From Marinagarivorans sp. UBA5868 (GTDB lineage: Bacteria > Pseudomonadota > Gammaproteobacteria > Pseudomonadales > Cellvibrionaceae), in the NCBI GenBank assembly GCA_002432095.1, contig DJFQ01000127.1, forward strand, positions 9,318-18,835: a DNA stretch of 9,518 nucleotides. The letters are read 5' to 3'. The notes beneath the pieces are model-generated. The model did no database searches. It was not told the DNA's origin and worked only from the letters and a program-made list of their open reading frames with translations. Within the stretch, counting starts at the first letter, position 1. Each line of letters starts with the position of its first letter. Both the position numbers and the translations under genes were made by a program. Shown in pieces: positions 1 through 5,916 of the stretch.

Positions 1-260
<260 letters not shown>

Positions 261-286
261 TTAACTGAATGGATGGATGGCCTGAA

Positions 287-577
287 TTACTGGAGAACAG
301 CTTTGATATCACTCTCACTGAGGATCACAAGCTCTTCACCGTCGATTTCGATGGTGTCGCTGCCGGCATATTTACCGAACACAACGATGTCACCCACTTT
401 CACGTCGACCGGACGCACGTCACCGTTGTCCAGCACGCGGCCAGAACCTACAGCGACGATTTCACCTTGATTCGGCTTTTCCTTGGCGGAGCCGGGCAGA
501 ACGATGCCGCCAGCGGTTTTTTGCTCTTCTTCCTTGCGGCGTACCACAACACGATCGTGTAAAGGACGGATTTTCAT
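287..577 (-). CDS. groES: GroES, 10-kDa co-chaperonin
   Basis: This 96-residue protein is the heptameric lid that caps the GroEL chamber. Length and sequence match the family. It begins [14 protein letters not shown]. The mobile loop lies at about residues 17-33 and contains the GroEL-contacting Ile-Val-Leu at 25-27 inside GGIVLPGSA. The C-terminal part has the conserved [12 protein letters not shown] and [11 protein letters not shown] blocks. The ATG at 577 is preferred because a GGAGA ribosome-binding site lies 8 bases upstream and the family starts with MKIRPLHDR. The same frame stays open upstream to 775, but that extension has no family similarity and covers the leader. The gene is the first of the groESL operon. 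Confidence 0.98.
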   Translation of the reverse strand: MKIRPLHDRVVVRRKEEEQKTAGGIVLPGSAKEKPNQGEIVAVGSGRVLDNGDVRPVDVKVGDIVVFGKYAGSDTIEIDGEELVILSESDIKAVLQ

Positions 578-585
578 TAAGGTTT

Positions 586-590
586 TCTCC
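586..590 (-). promoter_or_regulatory. groES ribosome-binding site
   Basis: Read on the minus strand this is GGAGA, 8 bases before the ATG. It fixes the groES start at 577 despite the longer open frame. It sits between a TTTT and an AAAA, so it lies in the loop of a weak 4-bp A-U hairpin. Confidence 0.75.
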
Positions 591-638
591 AAAAGTAGCG
601 TTTTAGATTTATCTCCCGCCAGGAAGTGTGACCTCTCA

Positions 639-727
639 TTCAGTGCGCTGAAATGAATGGTCCCGAGGCGGGCTGGTTGACAACTCCAGGTAGCGGAGTC
701 CTCGCCCCACCGAAAGATGGGACGGGG
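639..727 (-). other. Hairpin-rich groES 5' leader
   Basis: Read as groES mRNA, the leader holds four successive inverted repeats. The first is a 10-position stem (727-718 with 709-700) with nine pairs, one of them G-U, and an 8-base loop. The second is ACTCC/GGAGT (699-695 with 687-683). The third is CCCG/CGGG (672-662). The fourth is TTCAG/CTGAA (652-639), which competes with an alternative CATTCA/TGAATG pairing (659-637). The repeats are seen directly; a regulatory role, for example temperature sensing or mRNA stability, is only inferred. No known riboswitch or ROSE-type thermometer is recognised. Confidence 0.4.
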
Positions 728-744
728 GAAAAAAGTCTGTGGCG

Positions 745-773
745 AAAATGGGAGCGCTTTTCCTGATTTCAAC
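745..773 (-). promoter_or_regulatory. Heat-shock (sigma-32) type promoter for groESL
   Basis: On the minus strand GTTGAAA (773-767) is followed after 14 bases by CCCATTTT (752-745). Known sigma-32 promoters have CTTGAAA and CCCCATNT at 13-17 base spacing, so this is a close match in sequence, spacing and orientation. Transcription would start near 738, giving a leader of about 160 bases before the groES ATG. No CIRCE element (TTAGCACTC-N9-GAGTGCTAA), the HrcA operator, is present between fxsA and groES. Promoter activity is inferred from sequence only. Confidence 0.75.
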
Positions 774-783
774 ACCTGAAGGT

Positions 784-813
784 AAAAAATATTTCAATCT
801 GGACCAGAAGTCC
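784..813 (-). terminator. Weak candidate terminator after fxsA
   Basis: Just past the fxsA stop the minus strand has a short GGAC/GTCC stem with a 5-base loop (813-801), and a run of six T (789-784) begins 11 bases later. The stem is short and the T-run is displaced, so this is a poor intrinsic terminator. Read-through from fxsA into groES remains possible. Confidence 0.25.
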
Positions 814-814
814 C

Positions 815-1252
815 TCAGGGTAGACGGTCGCGCTTGTCATCGCGCTCGAATTCGCCTTCTATCACCCGGCCAGCGTCGCGACTACTAGACATTCCACCCA
901 CGACCAACCAGCGGCTGAGCAAGCCTTTCAGAAAAAGCCGACGCAGCGGCGGCAGTAGACAACACAGGCCAATGACATCTGTGATAAACCCGGGCAATAA
1001 CAGCAGTAAACCGCCGAGCGCAACAAAAACACCGCCGAGCATTTCTTCCGCTGGAACCTGGCCCTGGGACGCTTTTTCCCGCGCTCGCAGCAGGGTCGAA
1101 TAACCTTGCTGGCGCAGCAGTGCCAAGCCAATCGCGGCAGTGCCCAGCACTAAACCGATGGTCAACACAGCACCGATTTCGTCGCCCACCTGGATCAAAA
1201 TAAACAGTTCGAGCAATGGCAAGAATACGAACGGGATTAAAAAGAAGCGCAC
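815..1252 (-). CDS. fxsA: FxsA family cytoplasmic membrane protein
   Basis: This 145-residue integral membrane protein matches FxsA, named in E. coli because extra copies relieve F-plasmid exclusion of phage T7; its normal role is unknown. Hydrophobic segments lie at about residues 2-21, 26-46 and 73-103, the last containing a conserved-looking LLLLLPGFITDVIG block followed by the basic PPLRR. A charged cytoplasmic tail (about 121-145) carries VIEGEFER. The start is GTG at 1252, chosen because GGAG lies 5 bases upstream and the protein then begins MRFFLIPFVF; the nearby ATG at 1257 is in another frame. The gene is transcribed toward groES, as in E. coli, where fxsA also lies near groES. It may have its own promoter, which I could not identify. 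Confidence 0.9.
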   Translation of the reverse strand: MRFFLIPFVFLPLLELFILIQVGDEIGAVLTIGLVLGTAAIGLALLRQQGYSTLLRAREKASQGQVPAEEMLGGVFVALGGLLLLLPGFITDVIGLCCLLPPLRRLFLKGLLSRWLVVGGMSSSRDAGRVIEGEFERDDKRDRLP

Positions 1253-1338
1253 CGCATCTCCGGATCTTCAACACGAAACCGGGAGATGGGGGCCAGGATT
1301 CAGATTACAAGGTCAACCACCGGACGGACGGCAATCAA

Positions 1339-2442
1339 TCACCATGCGTAATTGGCGCCAAGACGATAAATCGTGTCTTCCAACGAAGCGTTAATGTTTT
1401 GGTCGCGCGCGTGATTGACATAGGCCCACTCCACGCTGAAGTTGGCGGATATACCAAAACCCAGAGGAAAATTGAGGCCGGTATCAGTGCGCAGCTCCCA
1501 ACGGGTACTGTCACCGGGTTCCGGTGCGACCAGAGAATGGTTGAAGTTACTTTTATGGTAGAGGTTGAGACCGCTGCGCAGCGTGTAGCGGAAATTCGTT
1601 GCTAAGCGCACGGCGGGGTAGGTATCGGGTTGCTCTGGTGGTGGATTTTGGTCGATATAAGTGCGGTTGTATTGCAGCCCCCCTTCCACATCCATGGAGG
1701 ATTTGGGATTTTCCCAAAACAAATGGCCGAGACCGGACGATGCCCGATATTCTTCCTGAATATTGCGGCTGTCATCCTGCTCCGCCGAAATCTTGTTGGC
1801 CCAGTACCAGCGGGGCAGAAAAAACCAATTGAGCGAATAAGAGGCGATGCTGCGCCGAAGCTGGGTTTTGAATACCAGATTGTTGGCGTAATCGTAGCTG
1901 GTGGTGCTTTGGCTGTTGTGACTGAGGCTGATGTCATGGCGCAGGTCGCCGTGACGCAAACGTACTTCGGTTTGTATTTCCTGATACTCCGCCCGGGTAT
2001 TGCCGGTTTGTTTCCAACCCGTCAGCCTTAAGCTGCCGCCGTAGGCGTAATTGGCTTCGCGATGATTGGCAAAGGGAATCACATACTTCAGCCCAAGCAG
2101 TGAATAAAGCTTTTTTTTGCCGGTACCACACTGGAAGCGAACTTTGCTCCCTTTCATATCCAGCCAGAGACACGGATGTCTCTGCCCGCGGATTTTCAGT
2201 GGCGTGGATGATATAAGCCGCGCCACCCGAAGTTTGGGCAATTGAATCTCACCCAGGGTTTCCGACCGCCAAATAATGGCGGTGGCTTCGATACCGTGAA
2301 TCTCCCCGGAAATGGCGTCGCCATTATCTAACACCACCTGGCCAGCAAAGGCCGGTGCTCCGCTACCGAAACACAATAAAAACAGGGTGCAACAGCAAAG
2401 GCTTAGCCAGGGAGAGAAAATCATAGAACCAACAAAACCCAA
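1339..2442 (-). CDS. DUF481-type outer-membrane beta-barrel protein
   Basis: This 367-residue protein has a signal peptide: a hydrophobic Cys/Leu-rich stretch at about residues 12-28 ending in APAFA, with likely cleavage before GQVVLDNGD near residue 34. A small N-terminal domain (about 35-75) contains LDNGDAISGEIHG, the kind of segment found at the start of DUF481 proteins. From about residue 125 the sequence alternates polar and aromatic residues in beta strands rich in Tyr, Trp, Asn and Arg, and it ends in LGANYAW with a terminal aromatic residue, as expected for an outer-membrane barrel. DUF481 proteins include the acid-induced YdiY of E. coli; substrate and role are unknown. The start is uncertain: TTG at 2442 has AGAGG 4 bases upstream, while ATG at 2424 has only a weak site. 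Both leave an intact signal peptide. Confidence 0.75.
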   Translation of the reverse strand: MGFVGSMIFSPWLSLCCCTLFLLCFGSGAPAFAGQVVLDNGDAISGEIHGIEATAIIWRSETLGEIQLPKLRVARLISSTPLKIRGQRHPCLWLDMKGSKVRFQCGTGKKKLYSLLGLKYVIPFANHREANYAYGGSLRLTGWKQTGNTRAEYQEIQTEVRLRHGDLRHDISLSHNSQSTTSYDYANNLVFKTQLRRSIASYSLNWFFLPRWYWANKISAEQDDSRNIQEEYRASSGLGHLFWENPKSSMDVEGGLQYNRTYIDQNPPPEQPDTYPAVRLATNFRYTLRSGLNLYHKSNFNHSLVAPEPGDSTRWELRTDTGLNFPLGFGISANFSVEWAYVNHARDQNINASLEDTIYRLGANYAW

Positions 2443-2596
2443 ACGACCTCTGAAATTGCCCGCGATAATAGTGTAGTGTCTCCGTCAATTTCGCAGCCTG
2501 GACTCGCGTTGCGATTTCACGGCTGCTTGTAAACACACCACCCCCAAGCGGGCTGCCAAGTTATTTAAATGCGGAAGCCTAAGACAAGTTCAGAAT
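2443..2596. other. Divergent intergenic region
   Basis: These 154 bases separate the DUF481 gene (minus) from the alkyltransferase-like gene (plus) and must hold promoters for both. A 6-bp inverted repeat, GCAGCC (2493-2498) and GGCTGC (2521-2526), is visible. I found no -35/-10 pair with acceptable spacing on either strand, so no promoter is called. Confidence 0.4.
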
Positions 2597-2944
2597 ATGT
2601 CAAATTCCCACGCCATTTTTGCCGTCATCAAAGCGATACCCGTCGGACATGTCGCGACCTATGGTCAAGTGGCCAGATTGGCTGGCTTACCTGGCGCAGC
2701 GAGGTTGGTGGGTACAACATTGCACAAGCTCCCCGAGGATACCCAGCTGCCGTGGCACCGGGTGCTGAATGCGCAGGGCCGAATTTCACTTCCGCGTGAA
2801 TCTGCCAGTTATGCCGAGCAGATTGCGCGCTTGACAGCAGAGGGAGTGCAAATCACCAAAGGCCGCCTTTCGCTTGCTCAATACCAATGGCAACCAGCCG
2901 TGATCTACCCAATTCTTTCCGCGATCCACCCAATTCCTTCTTAA
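2597..2944 (+). CDS. atl: Alkyltransferase-like protein (ATL), DNA-lesion recognition
   Basis: This 115-residue protein is the DNA-binding half of the O6-alkylguanine transferase family. Its active-site motif is LPWHRV (residues 51-56), with Trp53 where true transferases have the Cys of PCHRV. It therefore cannot accept the alkyl group. Known ATLs bind O6-alkylguanine and flag it for nucleotide excision repair. Other family marks are VATYGQVARLAG (19-30), with Tyr22 aligned to the base-flipping tyrosine, and AARLVG (34-39), with Arg36 as the arginine finger, then GRISLP (61-66). The conserved part ends near YQWQP (residue 100). The last 15 residues arise mostly from a 21-bp tandem duplication. 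The ATG at 2597 has only a weak ribosome-binding site, but no better in-frame start lies upstream. ampG follows after 13 bases, so the two are probably cotranscribed. Confidence 0.92.
   Translation: MSNSHAIFAVIKAIPVGHVATYGQVARLAGLPGAARLVGTTLHKLPEDTQLPWHRVLNAQGRISLPRESASYAEQIARLTAEGVQITKGRLSLAQYQWQPAVIYPILSAIHPIPS
2902..2943 (+). repeat. Imperfect 21-bp tandem duplication at the 3' end of the ATL gene
   Basis: Two adjacent 21-base units, 2902-2922 and 2923-2943, both begin GATC, share ACCCAATTC and TTC, and differ at two positions in the first 17 bases; the last few bases have diverged further. They encode the similar peptides IYPILSA and IHPIPS, and the second copy runs into the stop codon. 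The repeat is seen directly; that it arose by recent local duplication is inferred. Confidence 0.75.
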
Positions 2945-2957
2945 ATAGGGTTCTTTT

Positions 2958-4229
2958 GTGACATCAGCAGCACCGTCTCAGCAATACAAAGGTTGGCGCG
3001 GAATTCGCCGCGCTTTTGCCACTCCCTCCGCATTCACCATGCTTTGCCTGGGCTTCGGTTCTGGTCTGCCGTTTTTGTTGGTCGGCGGAACCCTATCCAC
3101 ATGGTTACGGGATGTAGGCGTAGGCCTCAGCGTTATTGGGTTGGTCAGTTATGCCAGTTTTTTTTATGTCCTGAAGTTTCTCTGGGCGCCGTTGATCGAC
3201 CGCTATCCCCTGCCCTTTTTAGGGCGTCGCAGAGGCTGGCTGGTGCTGTCGCAAATTCTGCTCATCGCGTCCCTCAGCGGCATGGCACTAATCGGTCCCG
3301 ATGGCTCACTGGCGTTATTCGTTGCCCTCGCCTGTATCACCGCCTTTGCCGGCGCAACTCAGGACACGGTGGTAGACGCCTACCGTATTGAGATTGCCCC
3401 GGTGGACTCCCAGGCCGCCCTCGCCGCCACTTATATTTTTGGCTACCGACTGGCGTTGATCGTCTCCGGTGCTATGGCTTTGTACTTGGCTGAATTGCTC
3501 AGTTGGAAAGACGCCTATCTCACCATGGCCGCTTGCGTGTTATTGCCTTTTACTGCGGCGCTGCTGTCGCGAGAACCTGAAGCGCAGGCTCTTGCGGTTC
3601 GCGAGATCCGCATTGCCGATGCCTTCATTCAGCCATTTCGCGAGTTCTTCTCCCGCAATGGGGTTTGGCTCGCTCTGGCGCTGTTGGCGTTTGTCGGGCT
3701 GTTCAAATTGCCCGATCAGATGATCGGAGTTCTGGCCGGGCCGTTTTATCTGGATTCGGGCTATACCAAAGCGGACATAGCCACAGTGTCAAAACTCTAC
3801 GGGGTGTGGATTGGCATCTTGGGTGCCTTTCTCGGCGGCGTCTGCACGGCGGCCTTTAATTTACGGCCGATGCTCGTTGTTGCCGCCATCGTCGTCGCAC
3901 TGTCCAATATCAGCTTCCTGCTGATGGCGAACAACCCCGGGCAGACCTGGGCATTTATCGCCGCGATCAGCGCGGACAACCTCTCACAGGGATTCGCGGG
4001 CGTGATCCTGGTGGCGTTTATGTCGAGCATCACCAATCGACATTTCACTGCCACTCAATATGCACTGCTGGCGTCGCTGGCCAATCTGCCGGGTAAATTT
4101 ATTGGCGGGCTTTCGGGTTATATGGTGGAAGCGACCAGTTATTCGTATTTTTTTGTGTTGAGTACGCTTTCTGTCGTACCCACCCTGTTATTGCTCGCCT
4201 GGTTGTGGAAAAGAATTCAACGGGAATAA
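2958..4229 (+). CDS. ampG: AmpG-family muropeptide permease (MFS)
   Basis: This 423-residue inner-membrane transporter belongs to the AmpG branch of the major facilitator superfamily, which imports GlcNAc-anhydroMurNAc peptides released during wall growth. Family marks are APLIDRY (residues 77-83), LGRRRGWLVLSQ (88-99), the AmpG-type loop between early helices, and ATQDTVVDAYRIE (133-145). FKLPDQM in the second half also fits. About twelve hydrophobic helices can be counted. E. coli AmpG is 491 residues with two extra helices, so this is the shorter form seen in many other bacteria. The start is GTG at 2958 with AGGG 7 bases upstream. It sits 13 bases after the ATL gene and converges on ampD-ampE, whose products act on the same pathway. 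Substrate is inferred from the family; a paralogue such as AmpP cannot be excluded. Confidence 0.88.
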   Translation: MTSAAPSQQYKGWRGIRRAFATPSAFTMLCLGFGSGLPFLLVGGTLSTWLRDVGVGLSVIGLVSYASFFYVLKFLWAPLIDRYPLPFLGRRRGWLVLSQILLIASLSGMALIGPDGSLALFVALACITAFAGATQDTVVDAYRIEIAPVDSQAALAATYIFGYRLALIVSGAMALYLAELLSWKDAYLTMAACVLLPFTAALLSREPEAQALAVREIRIADAFIQPFREFFSRNGVWLALALLAFVGLFKLPDQMIGVLAGPFYLDSGYTKADIATVSKLYGVWIGILGAFLGGVCTAAFNLRPMLVVAAIVVALSNISFLLMANNPGQTWAFIAAISADNLSQGFAGVILVAFMSSITNRHFTATQYALLASLANLPGKFIGGLSGYMVEATSYSYFFVLSTLSVVPTLLLLAWLWKRIQRE

Positions 4230-4312
4230 CCTGCAGAACAAGCTGGAAGTGGTCTTGCCGGGAGCCATACCAGCTCAGAGTTAAGGTGCGAAACACATCC
4301 TTGTGATCGAGG

Positions 4313-4339
4313 GGAGAGCTGTATAAACGTACAGCTCCC
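4313..4339. terminator. Bidirectional hairpin between convergent ampG and ampE
   Basis: A stem of ten pairs with one bulged A (4313-4323 with 4330-4339) encloses the 6-base loop TAAACG. It lies in the 165-base convergent gap, 84 bases past ampG and 56 bases past ampE. Neither strand has a T-run after it, so it is not a classical intrinsic terminator, but it is the best structured element available to separate the converging transcripts. Confidence 0.4.
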
Positions 4340-4376
4340 GACAAGTTCGGTCATCATAAGAGGCGCTATTGTACTT

Positions 4377-4396
4377 GGCAAGCAGAGATTGCCTTT
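4377..4396 (+). terminator. Weak hairpin at the ampE stop, possible terminator for ampG
   Basis: GGCAA (4377-4381) pairs with TTGCC (4389-4393) across a 7-base loop, followed by only three T. It overlaps the ampE stop codon. The stem is short and the T-run minimal, so the call is weak. Confidence 0.25.
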
Positions 4397-5231
4397 ACGA
4401 CTGCAGCAGTATCCAAATGGCCAAACAGGTGATCCAGAACCACAAGGTCCGCGTGTAGAGGCGCTTGAGCGCGACGATTTCTCTCTGAGTACAGTCGCAC
4501 GATTGCATTAATTCATCATCCACTGATAAAGCTCCCAACACCGTTTCGCGCAGTACGCTTGCGGATGAGCTGGTGGTGGAAATCGCGTGACGTTTCCAAT
4601 GATTGATACAACCGACAAAATTTCCGGTGATGGCGAAGCTCACCCCCAAGAGGCGGACCGGCACCCACTCCAGTGCCCACAACCAATGTTTTGCTCCTGT
4701 ATTGGTCGGTTCCGCATTGCTATACAAAAACGACAAACGATACAACAGCGCTCCAGCCGGACCGAAAAGCAGAAACCAGAAGATCACCGCAAACAAACGC
4801 TCGAACCCTTGGTAAGCCGTTGCTTCCAACATCCGCTGGTGCAACATGGGCCAGTCCCCTGACTGTACGCCCTGCACATCTGCGCCCTGCCTCTGTGCTT
4901 TAACCAGTGCAACCTCCCAGGCGCCATCATTACAGGCCAACGTATAGGCTGTGGTTTCCGGAGCGAACTCCTCGCGACCCATGGAATACAGCAAAACCAA
5001 CGTCGCCAACACCAGCCAAAACCCCACGGGCAGAGCGGCGGCGAGCACACCCACTATCGCCACGGGTAGCAGCAATACCACCACCAGTTTCAACCACCAG
5101 TTCTCTCTAGCGCCGCGCCAGCCACCAATTAACGACATCCAGGAATAAAAAGCGGTATCCCTGTGCAACGGATTTTTCGCTCCCCACAGTTGTAAGCCAG
5201 CCAGCGCCAGCAGAATCACAATTAAATGCAT
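4395..5231 (-). CDS. ampE: AmpE, inner-membrane protein encoded with AmpD
   Basis: This 278-residue protein matches AmpE in length (284 in E. coli) and layout. It has a hydrophobic start (residues 1-17), paired membrane segments at about 46-86, another at about 142-168, and a hydrophobic C-terminus at 263-277. Recognisable blocks are NPLHRD near residue 20, the YSMGREEF segment around 81-88, and FERLFAVIFWFLLFGPAGALLYRL. AmpE has been proposed as a membrane sensor or regulator of beta-lactamase induction, but its biochemical function is not settled. The ATG at 5231 is well supported: AGGAG lies 6 bases upstream. It follows ampD by 18 bases and is surely cotranscribed with it, as in enterobacteria and pseudomonads. 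Confidence 0.92.
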   Translation of the reverse strand: MHLIVILLALAGLQLWGAKNPLHRDTAFYSWMSLIGGWRGARENWWLKLVVVLLLPVAIVGVLAAALPVGFWLVLATLVLLYSMGREEFAPETTAYTLACNDGAWEVALVKAQRQGADVQGVQSGDWPMLHQRMLEATAYQGFERLFAVIFWFLLFGPAGALLYRLSFLYSNAEPTNTGAKHWLWALEWVPVRLLGVSFAITGNFVGCINHWKRHAISTTSSSASVLRETVLGALSVDDELMQSCDCTQREIVALKRLYTRTLWFWITCLAIWILLQS

Positions 5232-5237
5232 TTCAGG

Positions 5238-5242
5238 CTCCT
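5238..5242 (-). promoter_or_regulatory. ampE ribosome-binding site
   Basis: AGGAG on the minus strand, 6 bases before the ampE ATG and inside the 18-base gap after ampD. It contrasts with ampD, which has no such site. Confidence 0.75.
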
Positions 5243-5249
5243 AAACATG

Positions 5250-5849
5250 TCACCGCCCTAACAGCGCAAAATAATGCGGCCAATCAAATGAAGCGCCAGG
5301 GTCCGTTTTGCGCCCTGGCGCTATAGTGCTGTGCCCCACAATGCGTTGCACATCCAAACTCGGGTAACGTGCCAACAGCAGATGGGTGATAGCCACCAAA
5401 GAGGTGTATTGGTCAGGGGTATACGGTTGGTCATCGGTACCCTCCAACTCTATTCCGATGGAAAAATCATTGCAGTTGACGCGCCCTGCAAAGCTGGATG
5501 TACCGGCATGCCAGGCGCGATCCGCGAAGGATACAAACTGCGTCACGACTCCGCAGCGGTCCACAAGACAATGGGCGGAGACTTCCAGATGACAGATAGT
5601 GGGGAAATAAGGGTGATCGTCCGGCGGCAACTGATTGCAGAAAAACTGCTTGATATAACCACGGCCAAACTCTCCAGGAGGCAAGCTTATGTTGTGGATT
5701 ACCAGGAGACTGATATCGTCTGCGATAGGGCGGGTATTGAAATTCGGAGAAGGGCAGCGAGCAGCCGGAGCCAACCAGCCGGTCGCATCGATAAAGCGGG
5801 GTTGTCTATCACTCAGGTCGGTGAGGCTCGGCGCCACGGTTGTTCCCAT
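5250..5849 (-). CDS. ampD: AmpD, 1,6-anhydro-N-acetylmuramyl-L-alanine amidase
   Basis: This 199-residue zinc amidase acts in the cytoplasm. It cuts the bond between anhydroMurNAc and L-Ala in recycled muropeptides, lowering the inducer pool for AmpR-type beta-lactamase control. The amidase_2 fold is complete. Zinc ligands are His52 (in LLVIHNISLPPGEFG), His173 (in GHSTIAPGRKTDPG) and Asp183. Glu134 (in IGIELEGTDD) and Lys181 match the catalytic residues. RAWHAGTSSF (111-120) is the usual substrate-side block. There are about 18 residues before the point where E. coli AmpD begins, and the first ATG has no Shine-Dalgarno sequence. A GTG at codon 5 is an alternative, with only a weak GGGA before it. 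The gene lies 67 bases after the DUF1631 gene, with a strong hairpin between them, and 18 bases before ampE. Confidence 0.95.
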   Translation of the reverse strand: MGTTVAPSLTDLSDRQPRFIDATGWLAPAARCPSPNFNTRPIADDISLLVIHNISLPPGEFGRGYIKQFFCNQLPPDDHPYFPTICHLEVSAHCLVDRCGVVTQFVSFADRAWHAGTSSFAGRVNCNDFSIGIELEGTDDQPYTPDQYTSLVAITHLLLARYPSLDVQRIVGHSTIAPGRKTDPGASFDWPHYFALLGR

Positions 5850-5858
5850 GTCAATTGA

Positions 5859-5890
5859 GGGTGCGGCAGTTTAGCAGGTCTGCCACACCC
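5859..5890 (-). other. Strong hairpin immediately upstream of the ampD start
   Basis: In the mRNA an 11-position stem (5890-5880 with 5869-5859), ten Watson-Crick pairs plus one G-U, encloses a 10-base loop. It ends 9 bases before the ampD ATG and occupies the place where a ribosome-binding site would be. No T-run follows, so it does not look like an intrinsic terminator. It could be an intercistronic stabiliser, a processing site, or a control on ampD translation; which one is not known. Confidence 0.55.
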
Positions 5891-5916
5891 CTATAACCGA
5901 CGGAATCACCGCTTCG

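Noticed and set aside
578..775. N-terminal extension of GroES in the same frame
   Set aside because: GroES starts at MKIRPLHDR with a good ribosome-binding site, and the extension overlaps the promoter and structured leader.
578..814. CIRCE/HrcA operator upstream of groES
   Set aside because: No TTAGCACTC-N9-GAGTGCTAA or near match; the sigma-32-like promoter explains heat control.
1630..2031. 133-codon plus-strand frame opposite the DUF481 gene
   Set aside because: Antisense shadow of a gene with a clear signal peptide and barrel pattern.
2465..2488. TTGACG and TATTAT on the minus strand as a sigma-70 promoter for the DUF481 gene
   Set aside because: The spacing between the two hexamers is only 12 bases, well below the usual 16-18.
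2597..2944. Active O6-methylguanine-DNA methyltransferase
   Set aside because: The acceptor Cys of PCHRV is Trp53, so alkyl transfer is not possible; it is an alkyltransferase-like protein.
5331..5858. 175-codon plus-strand frame opposite ampD
   Set aside because: It is antisense to AmpD, whose zinc and catalytic residues are all in place; no ribosome-binding site or recognisable protein.
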